Positions 1 through 7,327 of a stretch of DNA of 35,346 bases are shown piece by piece. Made by a program: the position numbers and the translations under genes. Position 1 is the stretch's first letter; each line of letters begins with the position of its first letter. The notes under the pieces are model-generated. The model ran no database searches, was not told the DNA's origin, and was given only the letters and a program-made list of their open reading frames with translations. This DNA is from Gammaproteobacteria bacterium (lineage in GTDB: Bacteria > Pseudomonadota > Gammaproteobacteria > GRL18): assembly GCA_027012135.1 (NCBI GenBank), contig JALUZF010000074.1, forward strand, positions 1-35,346. The letters are read 5' to 3'.

Positions 1-69
1 TGGTAAAGTACTTGAATATACTTGATCTATATCATCTGCTGGCTTTACAGAACAAAGGGGTATTCATTA

Positions 70-597
70 ATGATAAGCAGAGATTTACTGCAGTTAATCA
101 GAAGTACATTTATACTGGACTGGCAAGGCATTCATGGATTGCCGCACTGGTCCAGGGTAAGAGTAAACGGTCTGCAGATTGCTCGCAACAATGCCGCCGA
201 TCAAAGAGTGGTCGAGTTATTTGCTTTTTTACACGATGTTAAGCGGGAGGCTGATTTTAATGATCCTGAGCATGGCCCCAGAGCTGCTGCCTTTATCCAC
301 AGCCTTTCTGATAATCTGCTGAGCATTACGTCTGTGCAAAAAGAGCGTCTGGAATATGCCTGTTATTATCACAGCCGGGGACTGACGGAAGCAGATATTA
401 CTATACAAACCTGCTGGGATGCGGACCGGCTGGATCTGGGACGAGGCGGTGTGCGTCCGGACACCGAAAAACTCTGTACGGATATTGCAAAAGCTCCGGA
501 GTTTTTTGAACAGGCTTATCAGAGAGCAACTTACTGGAACAGAAAACAGAGTTCTGCAAATAAAGAATCCATTGTCCAGGTCTGGAAACCGGGTTAA
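70..597 (+). CDS. HD-domain phosphohydrolase family protein
   Basis: The protein is about 175 aa and cytoplasmic. An HD-superfamily metal-dependent phosphohydrolase is suggested by an early H-x-x-x-H-W stretch (GIHGLPHW), then an HD doublet in FLHDVKREAD, a following HGPRAA, and a late Asp in CWDADRLDLG. These are the usual metal ligands of small HD proteins. The open frame extends upstream to base 22. I chose the ATG at 70 because a purine-rich AAAGGGG lies 9 bases before it and the HD fold starts soon after. The substrate is unknown. It lies upstream of the cbr-like operon but is probably separate, since a TATAAT-type promoter sits between them. Confidence 0.8.
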   Translation: MISRDLLQLIRSTFILDWQGIHGLPHWSRVRVNGLQIARNNAADQRVVELFAFLHDVKREADFNDPEHGPRAAAFIHSLSDNLLSITSVQKERLEYACYYHSRGLTEADITIQTCWDADRLDLGRGGVRPDTEKLCTDIAKAPEFFEQAYQRATYWNRKQSSANKESIVQVWKPG

Positions 598-618
598 ACC
601 TATTAATTTGTGTTCAAG

Positions 619-635
619 TGTTACAAAACGTAACT
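619..635. promoter_or_regulatory. Palindrome TGTTAC-N5-GTAACt, copy 1 (putative CbrB-like site)
   Basis: TGTTAC (619-624) and GTAACT (630-635) are separated by AAAAC. Two close relatives occur at 5677-5693 and 7041-7057. This copy overlaps the expected -35 position of the TATAAT promoter at 642-647, so it could serve as an autoregulatory operator. Assignment to the CbrB-like regulator is inferred from proximity and repetition. Confidence 0.55.
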
Positions 636-641
636 TTGGGC

Positions 642-647
642 TATAAT
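642..647 (+). promoter_or_regulatory. Sigma-70 -10 hexamer for the cbr-like operon
   Basis: A perfect TATAAT lies 7 bases before the ATG at 655. With 17-bp spacing the -35 slot falls on TGTTAC (619-624), a poor match to TTGACA. Transcription would start at about 654-655, so the first mRNA could be leaderless or nearly so. Confidence 0.5.
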
Positions 648-654
648 TCAGACT

Positions 655-852
655 ATGAAACAGCCTGTACAGAATCTGCTTAGGGAACGAGCCTTATTAT
701 TATTTATTGGCGGCTTTTTTCTTATTTGTTCGCCGGTACGTTATTTCTGGGCGGATGAGTTTATGCCCTGGTACAGTCCTTATCTGATCTGGTTTGGGCT
801 TATTATCCTGACCTGGTTCCTGTACCGTTGGTTAAAACGCCATGAATTTTGA
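655..852 (+). CDS. cbrX: Small membrane protein overlapping the sensor kinase (CbrX-like)
   Basis: The protein is 65 aa with two hydrophobic segments (about residues 13-26 and 42-59) and a basic tail ending RWLKRHEF. Its last 11 bases overlap the start of the following kinase gene, which suggests translational coupling. In Pseudomonas a short ORF named cbrX overlaps cbrA in the same way. The name is given here by position, size and membrane character rather than by a demonstrated alignment. No Shine-Dalgarno sequence precedes the ATG, and a TATAAT box ends only 7 bases upstream, so translation may start on a leaderless transcript. Confidence 0.65.
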   Translation: MKQPVQNLLRERALLLFIGGFFLICSPVRYFWADEFMPWYSPYLIWFGLIILTWFLYRWLKRHEF

Positions 853-3800
853 ACTATGGCAGTTATTTGCCTCCGGTGTGTTCTATCTCGGGGTATTGTT
901 TCTTATTGCCTGGCTGGTGGATAACAAACCTCAGTTCTCTAAACTGGCCCGGCATCATTTAGTTTATTCACTTTCTCTTGGTGTTTATGCGACTTCCTGG
1001 AGTTTTTACGGCAGTGTCGGTTTTGCAGAACGTCAGGGTTACAGCTTTTTAACCATCTATCTGGGTGTGACCCTGGCCTGGTTATTATCGCCCTGGCTGT
1101 TTGCACCTATTTTAAAATTAAGCAAGGAGCACCAGTTATCCTCCTTTGCGGATCTGTTCGCTTTTCGTTACCAGAGCCAGTTTGTAGGCATTGTGGTCAC
1201 GCTGTTTATGCTGCTGGGCACTCTGCCCTATATTGCCCTGCAGATCCATGCCGTAACGGAATCCATGCAGGTGCTTACTAATGAAGCCACACCCATAATG
1301 ATTTCACTGGGCTTCTGTTTCACCCTGGTTCTGTTTGCCATTTTATTTGGCGCCCGGCACAGTTCAGCACGGGAAAAGCATGAAGGACTGGTCGTAGCGA
1401 TAGCATTTGAATCGCTGGTGAAGCTCTTTGCCCTGCTCAGTGTCGGTCTGTTTGCCCTGTATTCAGTATTTGACGGTTTCTCCGGTCTGCAGCAGTGGCT
1501 GGCAGATAATCCCGGCAAGCAGCAGGAACTGATGGCGCCCATTGGTGACGGCTCCTGGAACAGTCTTATTTTTCTGTCTTTCTGTGCGGCTCTGTTTCTG
1601 CCGCGACAGTTCCATATGGGGATTAGTGAGAATTTTGACAGCCAGTCTATTCACACCGCCAGCTGGGCATTCCCCGCTCTGCTGCTATTAATGAACCTGC
1701 CGATCCCCATAATACTATGGGCCGGGCAGTTTATGCAGACATCCACATCGGCGGACTTTTATGTGCTGGGCATTACCCTGCACAGTGACAATACCCTGCT
1801 GCCGCTGCTAACCTTTATTGGCGGCCTGTCCGCAGCCAGTGCCATGATGATTGTCACTACACTGGCACTGGCCAATATGATTATGAATCATTTTGTCCTG
1901 CCGGCCATTTTCCCCCGTAATTTCAGCCATAAAAGCACCAATATTTATCAACGACTGCTGCAGGGCAAACGTATTCTGATAACCATTATTATTATGTCCG
2001 GTTTTGCCTTTGACCTGCTGTTGTCAAGACACCAGGGACTGGCTCAGCTTGGCCTGATTTCATTTGTGGCCGTTGCCCAGTTTCTGCCCGGAACTATTGG
2101 CCTGCTTTACTGGCAGGGCGCCAACCGGCTGGGTTTTTTAGGCGGTTTATTTGCAGGCTCACTGGTGTGGGCTTATGCCCTGTTATTACCCCTGCTGGTT
2201 AATTCAGGTTTCCTGTCCCCGGCTGTCTTTGACACAGTTCCTGCCTTCAGCAGCCTGTTTAACAGTTCGGATCACTGGGGTTCAGTAACCTTTGCTTCAC
2301 TATCTGCCAATTTTGTATTGTTTGTGCTGGTGTCTCTACTGACCCGGGCCAGTGCGGCAGAAAATGAAAATGCCTGGAATTGCTGCTCAACAACACTCAC
2401 TCCACCAAAAGGGGTTATGGTGGTGCGTTCCATTGACAGTATCAAGGAACAACTGGCCCTGTTGCTGGGTGAAAACATGTCTGACAAGGAGGTTGAAAAA
2501 GCACTCAGGGATTTGTCTATGGACAGGGATGATACTAATCCCGTACATCTACGCCAGTTAAGGGAACGGATAGAGCGCAATCTTTCCGGTTTGATTGGCC
2601 CCATTCTGGCCAGGGTGGTGGTGAATGAAAAACTGGCACTGGATACCGATACCCGTGATTTTTTTGCCAAAAGTTTCCGTTATATGGAAAACCGCCTGGA
2701 AGATTCCAGAACTCGCCTGGAAGGCGTAGCCGGGGAACTGGATGATATGCGTCGTTACCACAGACAGGTGCTGCAGGATTTACCATTGGGGGTCTGTTCG
2801 GTGGGAATTAATAGTGAAGTAATTAACTGGAACCGTGCCATTGAAGAACTGTCCGGTATTAAGGCAGAACAGATTTTAGGAGAACCTATACAGACACTGC
2901 CCTCGCCTTTGGGAGAACTTTTTTACAGTTTTATCCAGGGTGAAGAGCAGCAATTAAGAAAAATACAGGTACATATTAATCATACCCGGCGAATTTTTAA
3001 CCTGCATAAATCATCTTTAATCAGTTCTTTCCGGCGTTCAAGGCTGAGTGAAAGTATTTCAGGGGATAAAAATACAGGACTGGCCCCTACTGATGGTGTA
3101 GTTCTGCTGGTGGAAGACTTAAGTGATTTACAGGAACTGGAAAACCGTCTGGCCCATAGTGAGCGTCTGGCTTCAATAGGCAGACTAGCAGCCGGAGTGG
3201 CACATGAAATCGGTAATCCGGTGACAGGTATTGCATCAGTAACGCAGAACCTGATGGCTGAAGATGATGAGGACTATTTAAAACAATATCTGCATCAGCA
3301 TCTGGAAGAGGTATTGAATCAGACACGGCGAATAACCACTATTATTCAGTCACTGTCCAGTTTTTCCCGCAGTGGAAATTATCTTAAACCGCCCAGAAAA
3401 CCCTTATCACTTAAACTATGTGTAGATGAGGCAATTCATCTGGTGACTCTGAGCCATAAGGCCAAACACCAGATTATTGTTAATGAATGTTCAGCAGAAC
3501 ATATTATCAGCGGCGATCAACAGCAGTTAATACAGGTTTTTGTAAATCTGATAAATAATGCCAGTGATGCCTCGCAGGATGAAGATATCATTTATATTCG
3601 TTCTTCACAGCAGGGCAATATGATCAGGATTGAAGTCATTGATCAGGGCAGCGGTATTCGTGAAGAAGATAAAAAGCGGCTGTTTGAGCCATTTTTTACC
3701 ACCAAGGCGGCCGGTGAAGGCATGGGGCTTGGGCTGTCCATTGTGTACAATATTATTCATGATCATGGCGGAGATATTAAAGTGACGGATCGAATTGCCA

Positions 3801-3883
3801 GTGAATATGGAACAGGCGCCTGCTTTATTATTGATTTGCCGACTTCCGGTCACAATAAGCAGGAAAACAGCAAGGAAAGTTAA
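842..3883 (+). CDS. cbrA: Sodium:solute symporter-fused sensor histidine kinase (CbrA-like)
   Basis: The protein is 1013 aa. Residues 1 to about 500 form a multi-helix membrane domain of the sodium:solute symporter type. A cytoplasmic helical linker (about 515-600) resembles the STAC segment found in such kinases. A PAS-like domain follows (about 640-760), then HisKA with phospho-acceptor His788 in VAHEIGNP. The ATPase domain shows an N box (NLINNASDAS), DQGSGI, FEPFFTTK and GMGLGLSIV. There is no receiver domain, so it should phosphorylate the separate regulator encoded one base downstream. Domain order and size match CbrA (about 980 aa) of the CbrAB system, which links amino acid and carbon status to sigma-54 transcription. 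CrbS is less likely, because it carries its own receiver and its partner is LuxR-type. Confidence 0.9.
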   Translation: MNFELWQLFASGVFYLGVLFLIAWLVDNKPQFSKLARHHLVYSLSLGVYATSWSFYGSVGFAERQGYSFLTIYLGVTLAWLLSPWLFAPILKLSKEHQLSSFADLFAFRYQSQFVGIVVTLFMLLGTLPYIALQIHAVTESMQVLTNEATPIMISLGFCFTLVLFAILFGARHSSAREKHEGLVVAIAFESLVKLFALLSVGLFALYSVFDGFSGLQQWLADNPGKQQELMAPIGDGSWNSLIFLSFCAALFLPRQFHMGISENFDSQSIHTASWAFPALLLLMNLPIPIILWAGQFMQTSTSADFYVLGITLHSDNTLLPLLTFIGGLSAASAMMIVTTLALANMIMNHFVLPAIFPRNFSHKSTNIYQRLLQGKRILITIIIMSGFAFDLLLSRHQGLAQLGLISFVAVAQFLPGTIGLLYWQGANRLGFLGGLFAGSLVWAYALLLPLLVNSGFLSPAVFDTVPAFSSLFNSSDHWGSVTFASLSANFVLFVLVSLLTRASAAENENAWNCCSTTLTPPKGVMVVRSIDSIKEQLALLLGENMSDKEVEKALRDLSMDRDDTNPVHLRQLRERIERNLSGLIGPILARVVVNEKLALDTDTRDFFAKSFRYMENRLEDSRTRLEGVAGELDDMRRYHRQVLQDLPLGVCSVGINSEVINWNRAIEELSGIKAEQILGEPIQTLPSPLGELFYSFIQGEEQQLRKIQVHINHTRRIFNLHKSSLISSFRRSRLSESISGDKNTGLAPTDGVVLLVEDLSDLQELENRLAHSERLASIGRLAAGVAHEIGNPVTGIASVTQNLMAEDDEDYLKQYLHQHLEEVLNQTRRITTIIQSLSSFSRSGNYLKPPRKPLSLKLCVDEAIHLVTLSHKAKHQIIVNECSAEHIISGDQQQLIQVFVNLINNASDASQDEDIIYIRSSQQGNMIRIEVIDQGSGIREEDKKRLFEPFFTTKAAGEGMGLGLSIVYNIIHDHGGDIKVTDRIASEYGTGACFIIDLPTSGHNKQENSKES

Positions 3884-3884
3884 T

Positions 3885-5252
3885 ATGAAAAGATTACTGG
3901 TTATTGATGACGAGCCCCTGATTCGGGATTCACTCAAACGCCTGCTGGAAAAAAACAACTATCAGGTTCTGACAGCAGAGTCGGTAGAAGATGCGATACA
4001 GATACTGGCTAAACAGGCCTGTGAACTGATCCTCAGTGATTTAAGGCTGCCAGGCGAGGAAGGCACCCGGATACTGGAATACTTTCCTGATATTCCGGTG
4101 ATTATTATGACCAGCTATGCCAGCGTCAGTTCAGCCGTAGATGCCATGAAAATGGGTGCAAAGGATTATATTTCCAAGCCTTTTGATCACACTGAGCTGT
4201 TATTAATGGTTAAGCGTATCCTTAAGGAACGCAAACTGGAAATTGAAAATACAGTATTAAAACAGCAGCTTTCCAGAGAACATCAGGTCTACGGCATGAT
4301 AGGCGACTGTCCTGCTATGCAGGAAGTGAATCAGAGAATACACAAGGTAGCCCCTCTGGATACCTCCGTGCTGATACTGGGAGAAACCGGCACGGGTAAA
4401 GAGCTGGTGGCCAGAGCCATACACGAATACAGTACCCGAAGTGCGGCTTCCTTAATCAGTATCAACTGTGCAGCCATTGCGGAAAACCTGATTGAATCGG
4501 AACTGTTTGGTTATAACAGGGGTGCCTTTACCGGTGCAGACAGGGATCATCCCGGTTTAATTGAAGCGGCAGATGGTGGCACCCTGTTCCTGGATGAGAT
4601 TGGAGAACTGTCTCTTGATATTCAGGCGCATTTACTGCGGGTGCTGCAGGAAGGTGAAGTTCGACGTGTGGGTTCTACTCAGTCCAGAAAAGTAGATGTT
4701 CGTCTGATTGCTGCAACCCATAAAAATCTACAGGATATGGTGGATGCCGGTCAATTTCGTAGTGACCTGTTTTTCAGACTCAATGTCTTTGATATTCGAT
4801 TACCTCCTCTTAAGGAGCGTAATGGCGATATTATTAAACTGGCAGATTATTTTCTGGAGGATATGCGTAAAAAAATGGCCAAACCGGAAGTTCATTTTTC
4901 AGCAGAGGTTCTGGTACTTTTTCAGCAATACGACTGGCCCGGTAATATCCGGGAAATGCAGAATGTTATTGAACGGGCCGTAATTCTGGCAGATGGCAAT
5001 AAAATTACCCAGCAGAATCTGTCCTTATTTACTGAAGAGCAGAATCAGGAAAATTCCAGAGAACAATTTCCTGAATCAGAACCGCTTATGGATGTGGATA
5101 AGGAAAAGTTATCCCTGGATGAATACCTGATCCACTTTTTAAAAGTGAATGAGCATTTAACCGAAACCGAACTGGCCAGACATCTGGGGATCAGCCGAAA
5201 AACATTATGGGAGAAACGTAACCGGCTGAATATACCTAAACGAGCCAGATAA
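3885..5252 (+). CDS. cbrB: Sigma-54-dependent response regulator (CbrB-like, NtrC family)
   Basis: The protein is 455 aa from the ATG at 3885, one base after the kinase stop. The frame is open further upstream inside cbrA, but residue 1 of the receiver fits this ATG, and AAGGAAAG lies just before it. The receiver domain (1-120) has acidic residues D8/D9, phospho-acceptor D52 and K98. The AAA+ domain (about 135-370) has Walker A GETGTGKE (166-173) and the sigma-54 contact loop GAFTGA (213-218). A Fis-type helix-turn-helix sits at the C terminus (LTETELARHLGISRKTLWEK). It is the likely partner of the adjacent kinase and the natural candidate to drive the two sigma-54 promoters at 5767 and 7121. 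Confidence 0.92.
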   Translation: MKRLLVIDDEPLIRDSLKRLLEKNNYQVLTAESVEDAIQILAKQACELILSDLRLPGEEGTRILEYFPDIPVIIMTSYASVSSAVDAMKMGAKDYISKPFDHTELLLMVKRILKERKLEIENTVLKQQLSREHQVYGMIGDCPAMQEVNQRIHKVAPLDTSVLILGETGTGKELVARAIHEYSTRSAASLISINCAAIAENLIESELFGYNRGAFTGADRDHPGLIEAADGGTLFLDEIGELSLDIQAHLLRVLQEGEVRRVGSTQSRKVDVRLIAATHKNLQDMVDAGQFRSDLFFRLNVFDIRLPPLKERNGDIIKLADYFLEDMRKKMAKPEVHFSAEVLVLFQQYDWPGNIREMQNVIERAVILADGNKITQQNLSLFTEEQNQENSREQFPESEPLMDVDKEKLSLDEYLIHFLKVNEHLTETELARHLGISRKTLWEKRNRLNIPKRAR

Positions 5253-5259
5253 ATGGAGA

Positions 5260-5278
5260 AGCAGGATATATGCCTGCT
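5260..5278. terminator. Possible bidirectional hairpin between convergent genes
   Basis: AGCAGG (5260-5265) pairs with CCTGCT (5273-5278) across a 7-base loop. It sits between the convergent cbrB and the small minus-strand gene. No real T-run follows, so termination here is only suggested. Confidence 0.35.
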
Positions 5279-5308
5279 GGCTTTGTTGATGTAAGTATAC
5301 AAAAAAAT

Positions 5309-5542
5309 TCAGCCATCCGATCCCGGCTTTAAATTCGGTAAATTAGCATTGGCAATAACATGTAAAACAATACCGCAGCCAATCAGAAAGACAACACTGG
5401 CCAGCAGGCTGGCAAAAATGGGGTGATCGGTGCTGTTGTCTATTTGCCAGTAAACCGCATAAGATGCCGCCACCAGTGACAGCAGGTAACAGAACATCGC
5501 AATGCCCCAGGAAATTTTCTGGCCGATTTTTCGTTTTTTCAT
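5309..5542 (-). CDS. Small two-helix membrane protein, unknown function
   Basis: The protein is 77 aa with a basic N terminus (KKRKIGQK), two hydrophobic helices (about residues 12-32 and 42-65) and a short polar tail. I do not recognise a family. The ribosome site before the ATG is weak. The gene is convergent with cbrB and ends 56 bases from it. Confidence 0.6.
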   Translation of the reverse strand: MKKRKIGQKISWGIAMFCYLLSLVAASYAVYWQIDNSTDHPIFASLLASVVFLIGCGIVLHVIANANLPNLKPGSDG

Positions 5543-5676
5543 AATTAATAACTCAAATAAATAAACAGGCCATAATTTATCACGTTACAGGTCAACTGAC
5601 CATTGATCCAGGATAACCTGCCTGAACAGTTATGGTCAGTTAATTCATCCGCTGTTACACACAATGTCACCCATGC

Positions 5677-5693
5677 TGTTACTTAACGTAACA
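5677..5693. promoter_or_regulatory. Palindrome TGTTAC-N5-GTAACA, copy 2 (putative CbrB-like site)
   Basis: The arms are perfect: TGTTAC (5677-5682) and GTAACA (5688-5693), with spacer TTAAC. An additional TGTTAC lies 24 bases upstream at 5653, about two helical turns away. The centre is roughly 108 bp before the start expected for the sigma-54 promoter at 5767-5781, a typical enhancer distance. Confidence 0.6.
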
Positions 5694-5766
5694 CCATGGC
5701 TGTGATATTACTGTCATAAGATATTAAAATATTCTATTTAACTGTTTTTTAAAGAAAAATTAAAAC

Positions 5767-5781
5767 TGGCTCTGTTCTTGC
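5767..5781 (+). promoter_or_regulatory. Sigma-54 promoter (-24/-12) for the cNMP-like/FGE-fold unit
   Basis: TGGCTCTGTTCTTGC matches the TGGCAC-N5-TTGC consensus. The invariant GG and GC are correctly spaced and TTGC is intact. The start would be near 5793, giving a leader of about 74 bases before the ATG at 5867. Confidence 0.7.
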
Positions 5782-5866
5782 CTAAATAAAAATAACAGCT
5801 GTTTATCCGTGTATTCGGTTTTCTGCTTTACACCCACAATCAATTAGATACGACAAAAAACATATA

Positions 5867-6274
5867 ATGGCCGAAACATTAAGCACATTAGCACCGGTAA
5901 TGCGGTTTTTAAACCGTCATGAACCTTATAAATCCATGCTGCCGGTGCATCAGGAATACCTGGCCATGCACCTGGAGCAGGTTTTTTACGCCAAAGGTGA
6001 AACCATTTTACAACCTTCGGATGGTCCGGTTGACTGCCTCTATATTATTAAGTATGGCCTGGTGCATCTGGAGCGGACAGATATCAGCTTTGGTGCAGGA
6101 GACAGTTTTCCCCTGTACTGGCTGCTGGAAGGGATTAAAGTGCCTGCGCCGTTAACGGCACAGAAAACCACTATCTGCTTTTGTCTGCATAGACAGGATT
6201 TTGAGTACCTGATGCAGCAGAGCCCGGTTTTTCATATGTACTGTACGCAGGGTATTCACAGCGCCAATGAGTGA
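5867..6274 (+). CDS. Stand-alone cyclic-nucleotide-binding-like domain protein
   Basis: The protein is 135 aa. The cupin-like effector fold of CRP-type proteins is visible in FYAKGETILQPSDGPVDCLYIIKYGLVHL, summarised here by its GETIL and YIIKYG elements, followed by FGAGDSFPL. The C-terminal pattern (CFCLHRQDFEYLMQQSPVF) resembles the first domain of cNMP-CBS-DUF294 proteins. The CBS and nucleotidyltransferase parts are absent, as is any helix-turn-helix, so it is not a CRP-type transcription factor. The Arg of the phosphate-binding cassette is not evident, so a nucleotide ligand is doubtful. Its stop overlaps the next start (ATGAGTGA), which indicates coupled translation. No clear ribosome site precedes its own ATG. 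Confidence 0.75.
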   Translation: MAETLSTLAPVMRFLNRHEPYKSMLPVHQEYLAMHLEQVFYAKGETILQPSDGPVDCLYIIKYGLVHLERTDISFGAGDSFPLYWLLEGIKVPAPLTAQKTTICFCLHRQDFEYLMQQSPVFHMYCTQGIHSANE

Positions 6275-7028
6275 AAACGCAACAGAACTGGAGCAGCTTA
6301 AACAAACTGTTGCTGAACTGCAGAAAGCTCTGGCACAAAAACAGGCTGAACTTGAGGATTGCCTGGGTAACAGGAACCCGGATAACACGGTTTATTCCAC
6401 ATTGGTACAAAAGCAGCAGGAACAGGACTGTTATAAAAAATTCAGGATCTGTGAAGCCAGCTGGGCTGATATTCCTGCCGGACAGTTTCATGAACAGCAC
6501 ATGCCCGCCTTTAAAATGCTGACAACACCGGTTACCTTTGAAATGTATGATCTTTTCTGTGCCGACAGGCATTTACAACCACCGGGTGATGAGGGCTGGG
6601 GACGTGACAACCGCCCGGTTATCAATGTCAGTCATGAAGATGCACAGCAGTACGCTGACTGGCTGTCAGAGCAGACCGGCTGGTTATGTTGTCTGCCTGG
6701 TGAAGAGCAATGGGAGTATGCCTGCCGCGCAGGAACGGTAACAGATTTCTGGTACGGGGATACGCCGGATCCGAGGATGATGGTTATGGGTACCGGTAAA
6801 ACCATGCCTACGCCAGGTTCCAGAATGGCCAATAACTGGGGGTTGTATGATATGCATGGTAATGTCTGGGAATGGACCTCCACCAATAAACATGAAGAAT
6901 ATATTCTATGCGGAGGCAGCTGGTACAACAAGGCCAACTGGCTGACCTGCAGTGCCCGGAATATTGCTTTTCCCAATGAAAAAAACAATAACTGGGGATT
7001 TCGCTTAATCAGTAAAAGTGTTACCTAA
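6267..7028 (+). CDS. FGE/SUMF1-fold protein with N-terminal coiled coil
   Basis: The protein is 253 aa. Residues about 3-35 form a Leu/Gln-rich coiled coil. From about residue 68 the sulfatase-modifying-factor fold follows: PAGQF, NRPVINVSHEDAQQYADWLS, LPGEEQWEYACRAG, GLYDMHGNVWEWTS, CGGSWYNKANW and NWGFRLI. The position after GGSW that holds the first catalytic Cys in true formylglycine-generating enzymes is here YNK. No sulfatase gene is nearby, so a protein-modifying FGE activity is not supported. Many FGE-fold proteins have other roles. It overlaps the preceding cNMP-like gene by 8 bases and is probably a partner protein in the same unit. Confidence 0.85.
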   Translation: MSENATELEQLKQTVAELQKALAQKQAELEDCLGNRNPDNTVYSTLVQKQQEQDCYKKFRICEASWADIPAGQFHEQHMPAFKMLTTPVTFEMYDLFCADRHLQPPGDEGWGRDNRPVINVSHEDAQQYADWLSEQTGWLCCLPGEEQWEYACRAGTVTDFWYGDTPDPRMMVMGTGKTMPTPGSRMANNWGLYDMHGNVWEWTSTNKHEEYILCGGSWYNKANWLTCSARNIAFPNEKNNNWGFRLISKSVT

Positions 7029-7040
7029 TTACACATTAAG

Positions 7041-7057
7041 TATTACTAAACGTAACA
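7041..7057. promoter_or_regulatory. Palindrome TATTAC-N5-GTAACA, copy 3 (putative CbrB-like site)
   Basis: TATTAC (7041-7046) and GTAACA (7052-7057) are separated by TAAAC. A further TGTTAC half-site at 7019-7024 lies 22 bases upstream and spans the stop codon of the FGE-fold gene. The centre is about 98 bp before the start expected from the sigma-54 promoter at 7121. Confidence 0.55.
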
Positions 7058-7120
7058 TTTGTGTAGCCAGTTTTTGATAAGAAAACAACTAAATATTTGA
7101 TTTTTAATGAAAAGATACGA

Positions 7121-7135
7121 TGGCATGATTATCGC
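7121..7135 (+). promoter_or_regulatory. Sigma-54 promoter (-24/-12) for the ABC transporter operon
   Basis: TGGCATGATTATCGC has the invariant GG and GC at the correct spacing and a good -24 element. The -12 element is TCGC rather than TTGC. The start would be near 7147, leaving a leader of about 180 bases with two hairpins. Confidence 0.6.
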
Positions 7136-7148
7136 ACCATAATTAAGC

Positions 7149-7171
7149 TTAACCATAAACGTTAAGGTTAA
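7149..7171 (+). repeat. Inverted repeat in the livK leader
   Basis: TTAACC (7149-7154) and GGTTAA (7166-7171) are separated by 11 bases. It lies at the expected transcript start and may be a 5' stabilising hairpin or an operator. Confidence 0.35.
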
Positions 7172-7282
7172 CTGTCGGGGTCATGCCGGGATACGTTTTC
7201 AGAGCAGTCCTGACATATAGAGAAATAATCAGTATCACAACCGTCCGCTAAGTCGGTTTAAAGGAATGACTGATATAAATAA

Positions 7283-7301
7283 CCGGATAAAACTCATCCG
7301 G
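7283..7301 (+). promoter_or_regulatory. Hairpin just upstream of the livK ribosome site
   Basis: CCGGAT (7283-7288) pairs with ATCCGG (7296-7301) across a 7-base loop. It ends 14 bases before the GAGGA ribosome site at 7316-7320. It could tune translation or mRNA stability. Confidence 0.4.
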
Positions 7302-7327
7302 GTAAATAATAAATTGAGGAACATAGA

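Larger units (their letters stand above)
5543..5866. other. 324-bp regulatory gap with no gene
   Basis: No convincing ORF lies here. The gap holds a near-palindrome GGTCA-AC-TGACC (5590-5601), a degenerate half-site pair TGTTAC...GTCACC (5653-5671), the full palindrome at 5677-5693 and a sigma-54 -24/-12 element at 5767-5781. It probably serves both the divergent small membrane gene and the downstream two-gene unit. Confidence 0.6.

Noticed and set aside
1228-1654. Overlapping minus-strand ORFs within the sensor kinase gene
   Set aside because: They are antisense shadows of a well-supported coding region with no start signals or family features.
842-5252. CrbS/CrbR acetate-switch system
   Set aside because: CrbS carries a receiver domain and CrbR is LuxR-type. 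Here the kinase has no receiver and the partner is a sigma-54 activator.
6267-7028. True formylglycine-generating enzyme activating a sulfatase
   Set aside because: The first catalytic Cys position after GGS is not Cys and no sulfatase gene is nearby; only the fold is supported.
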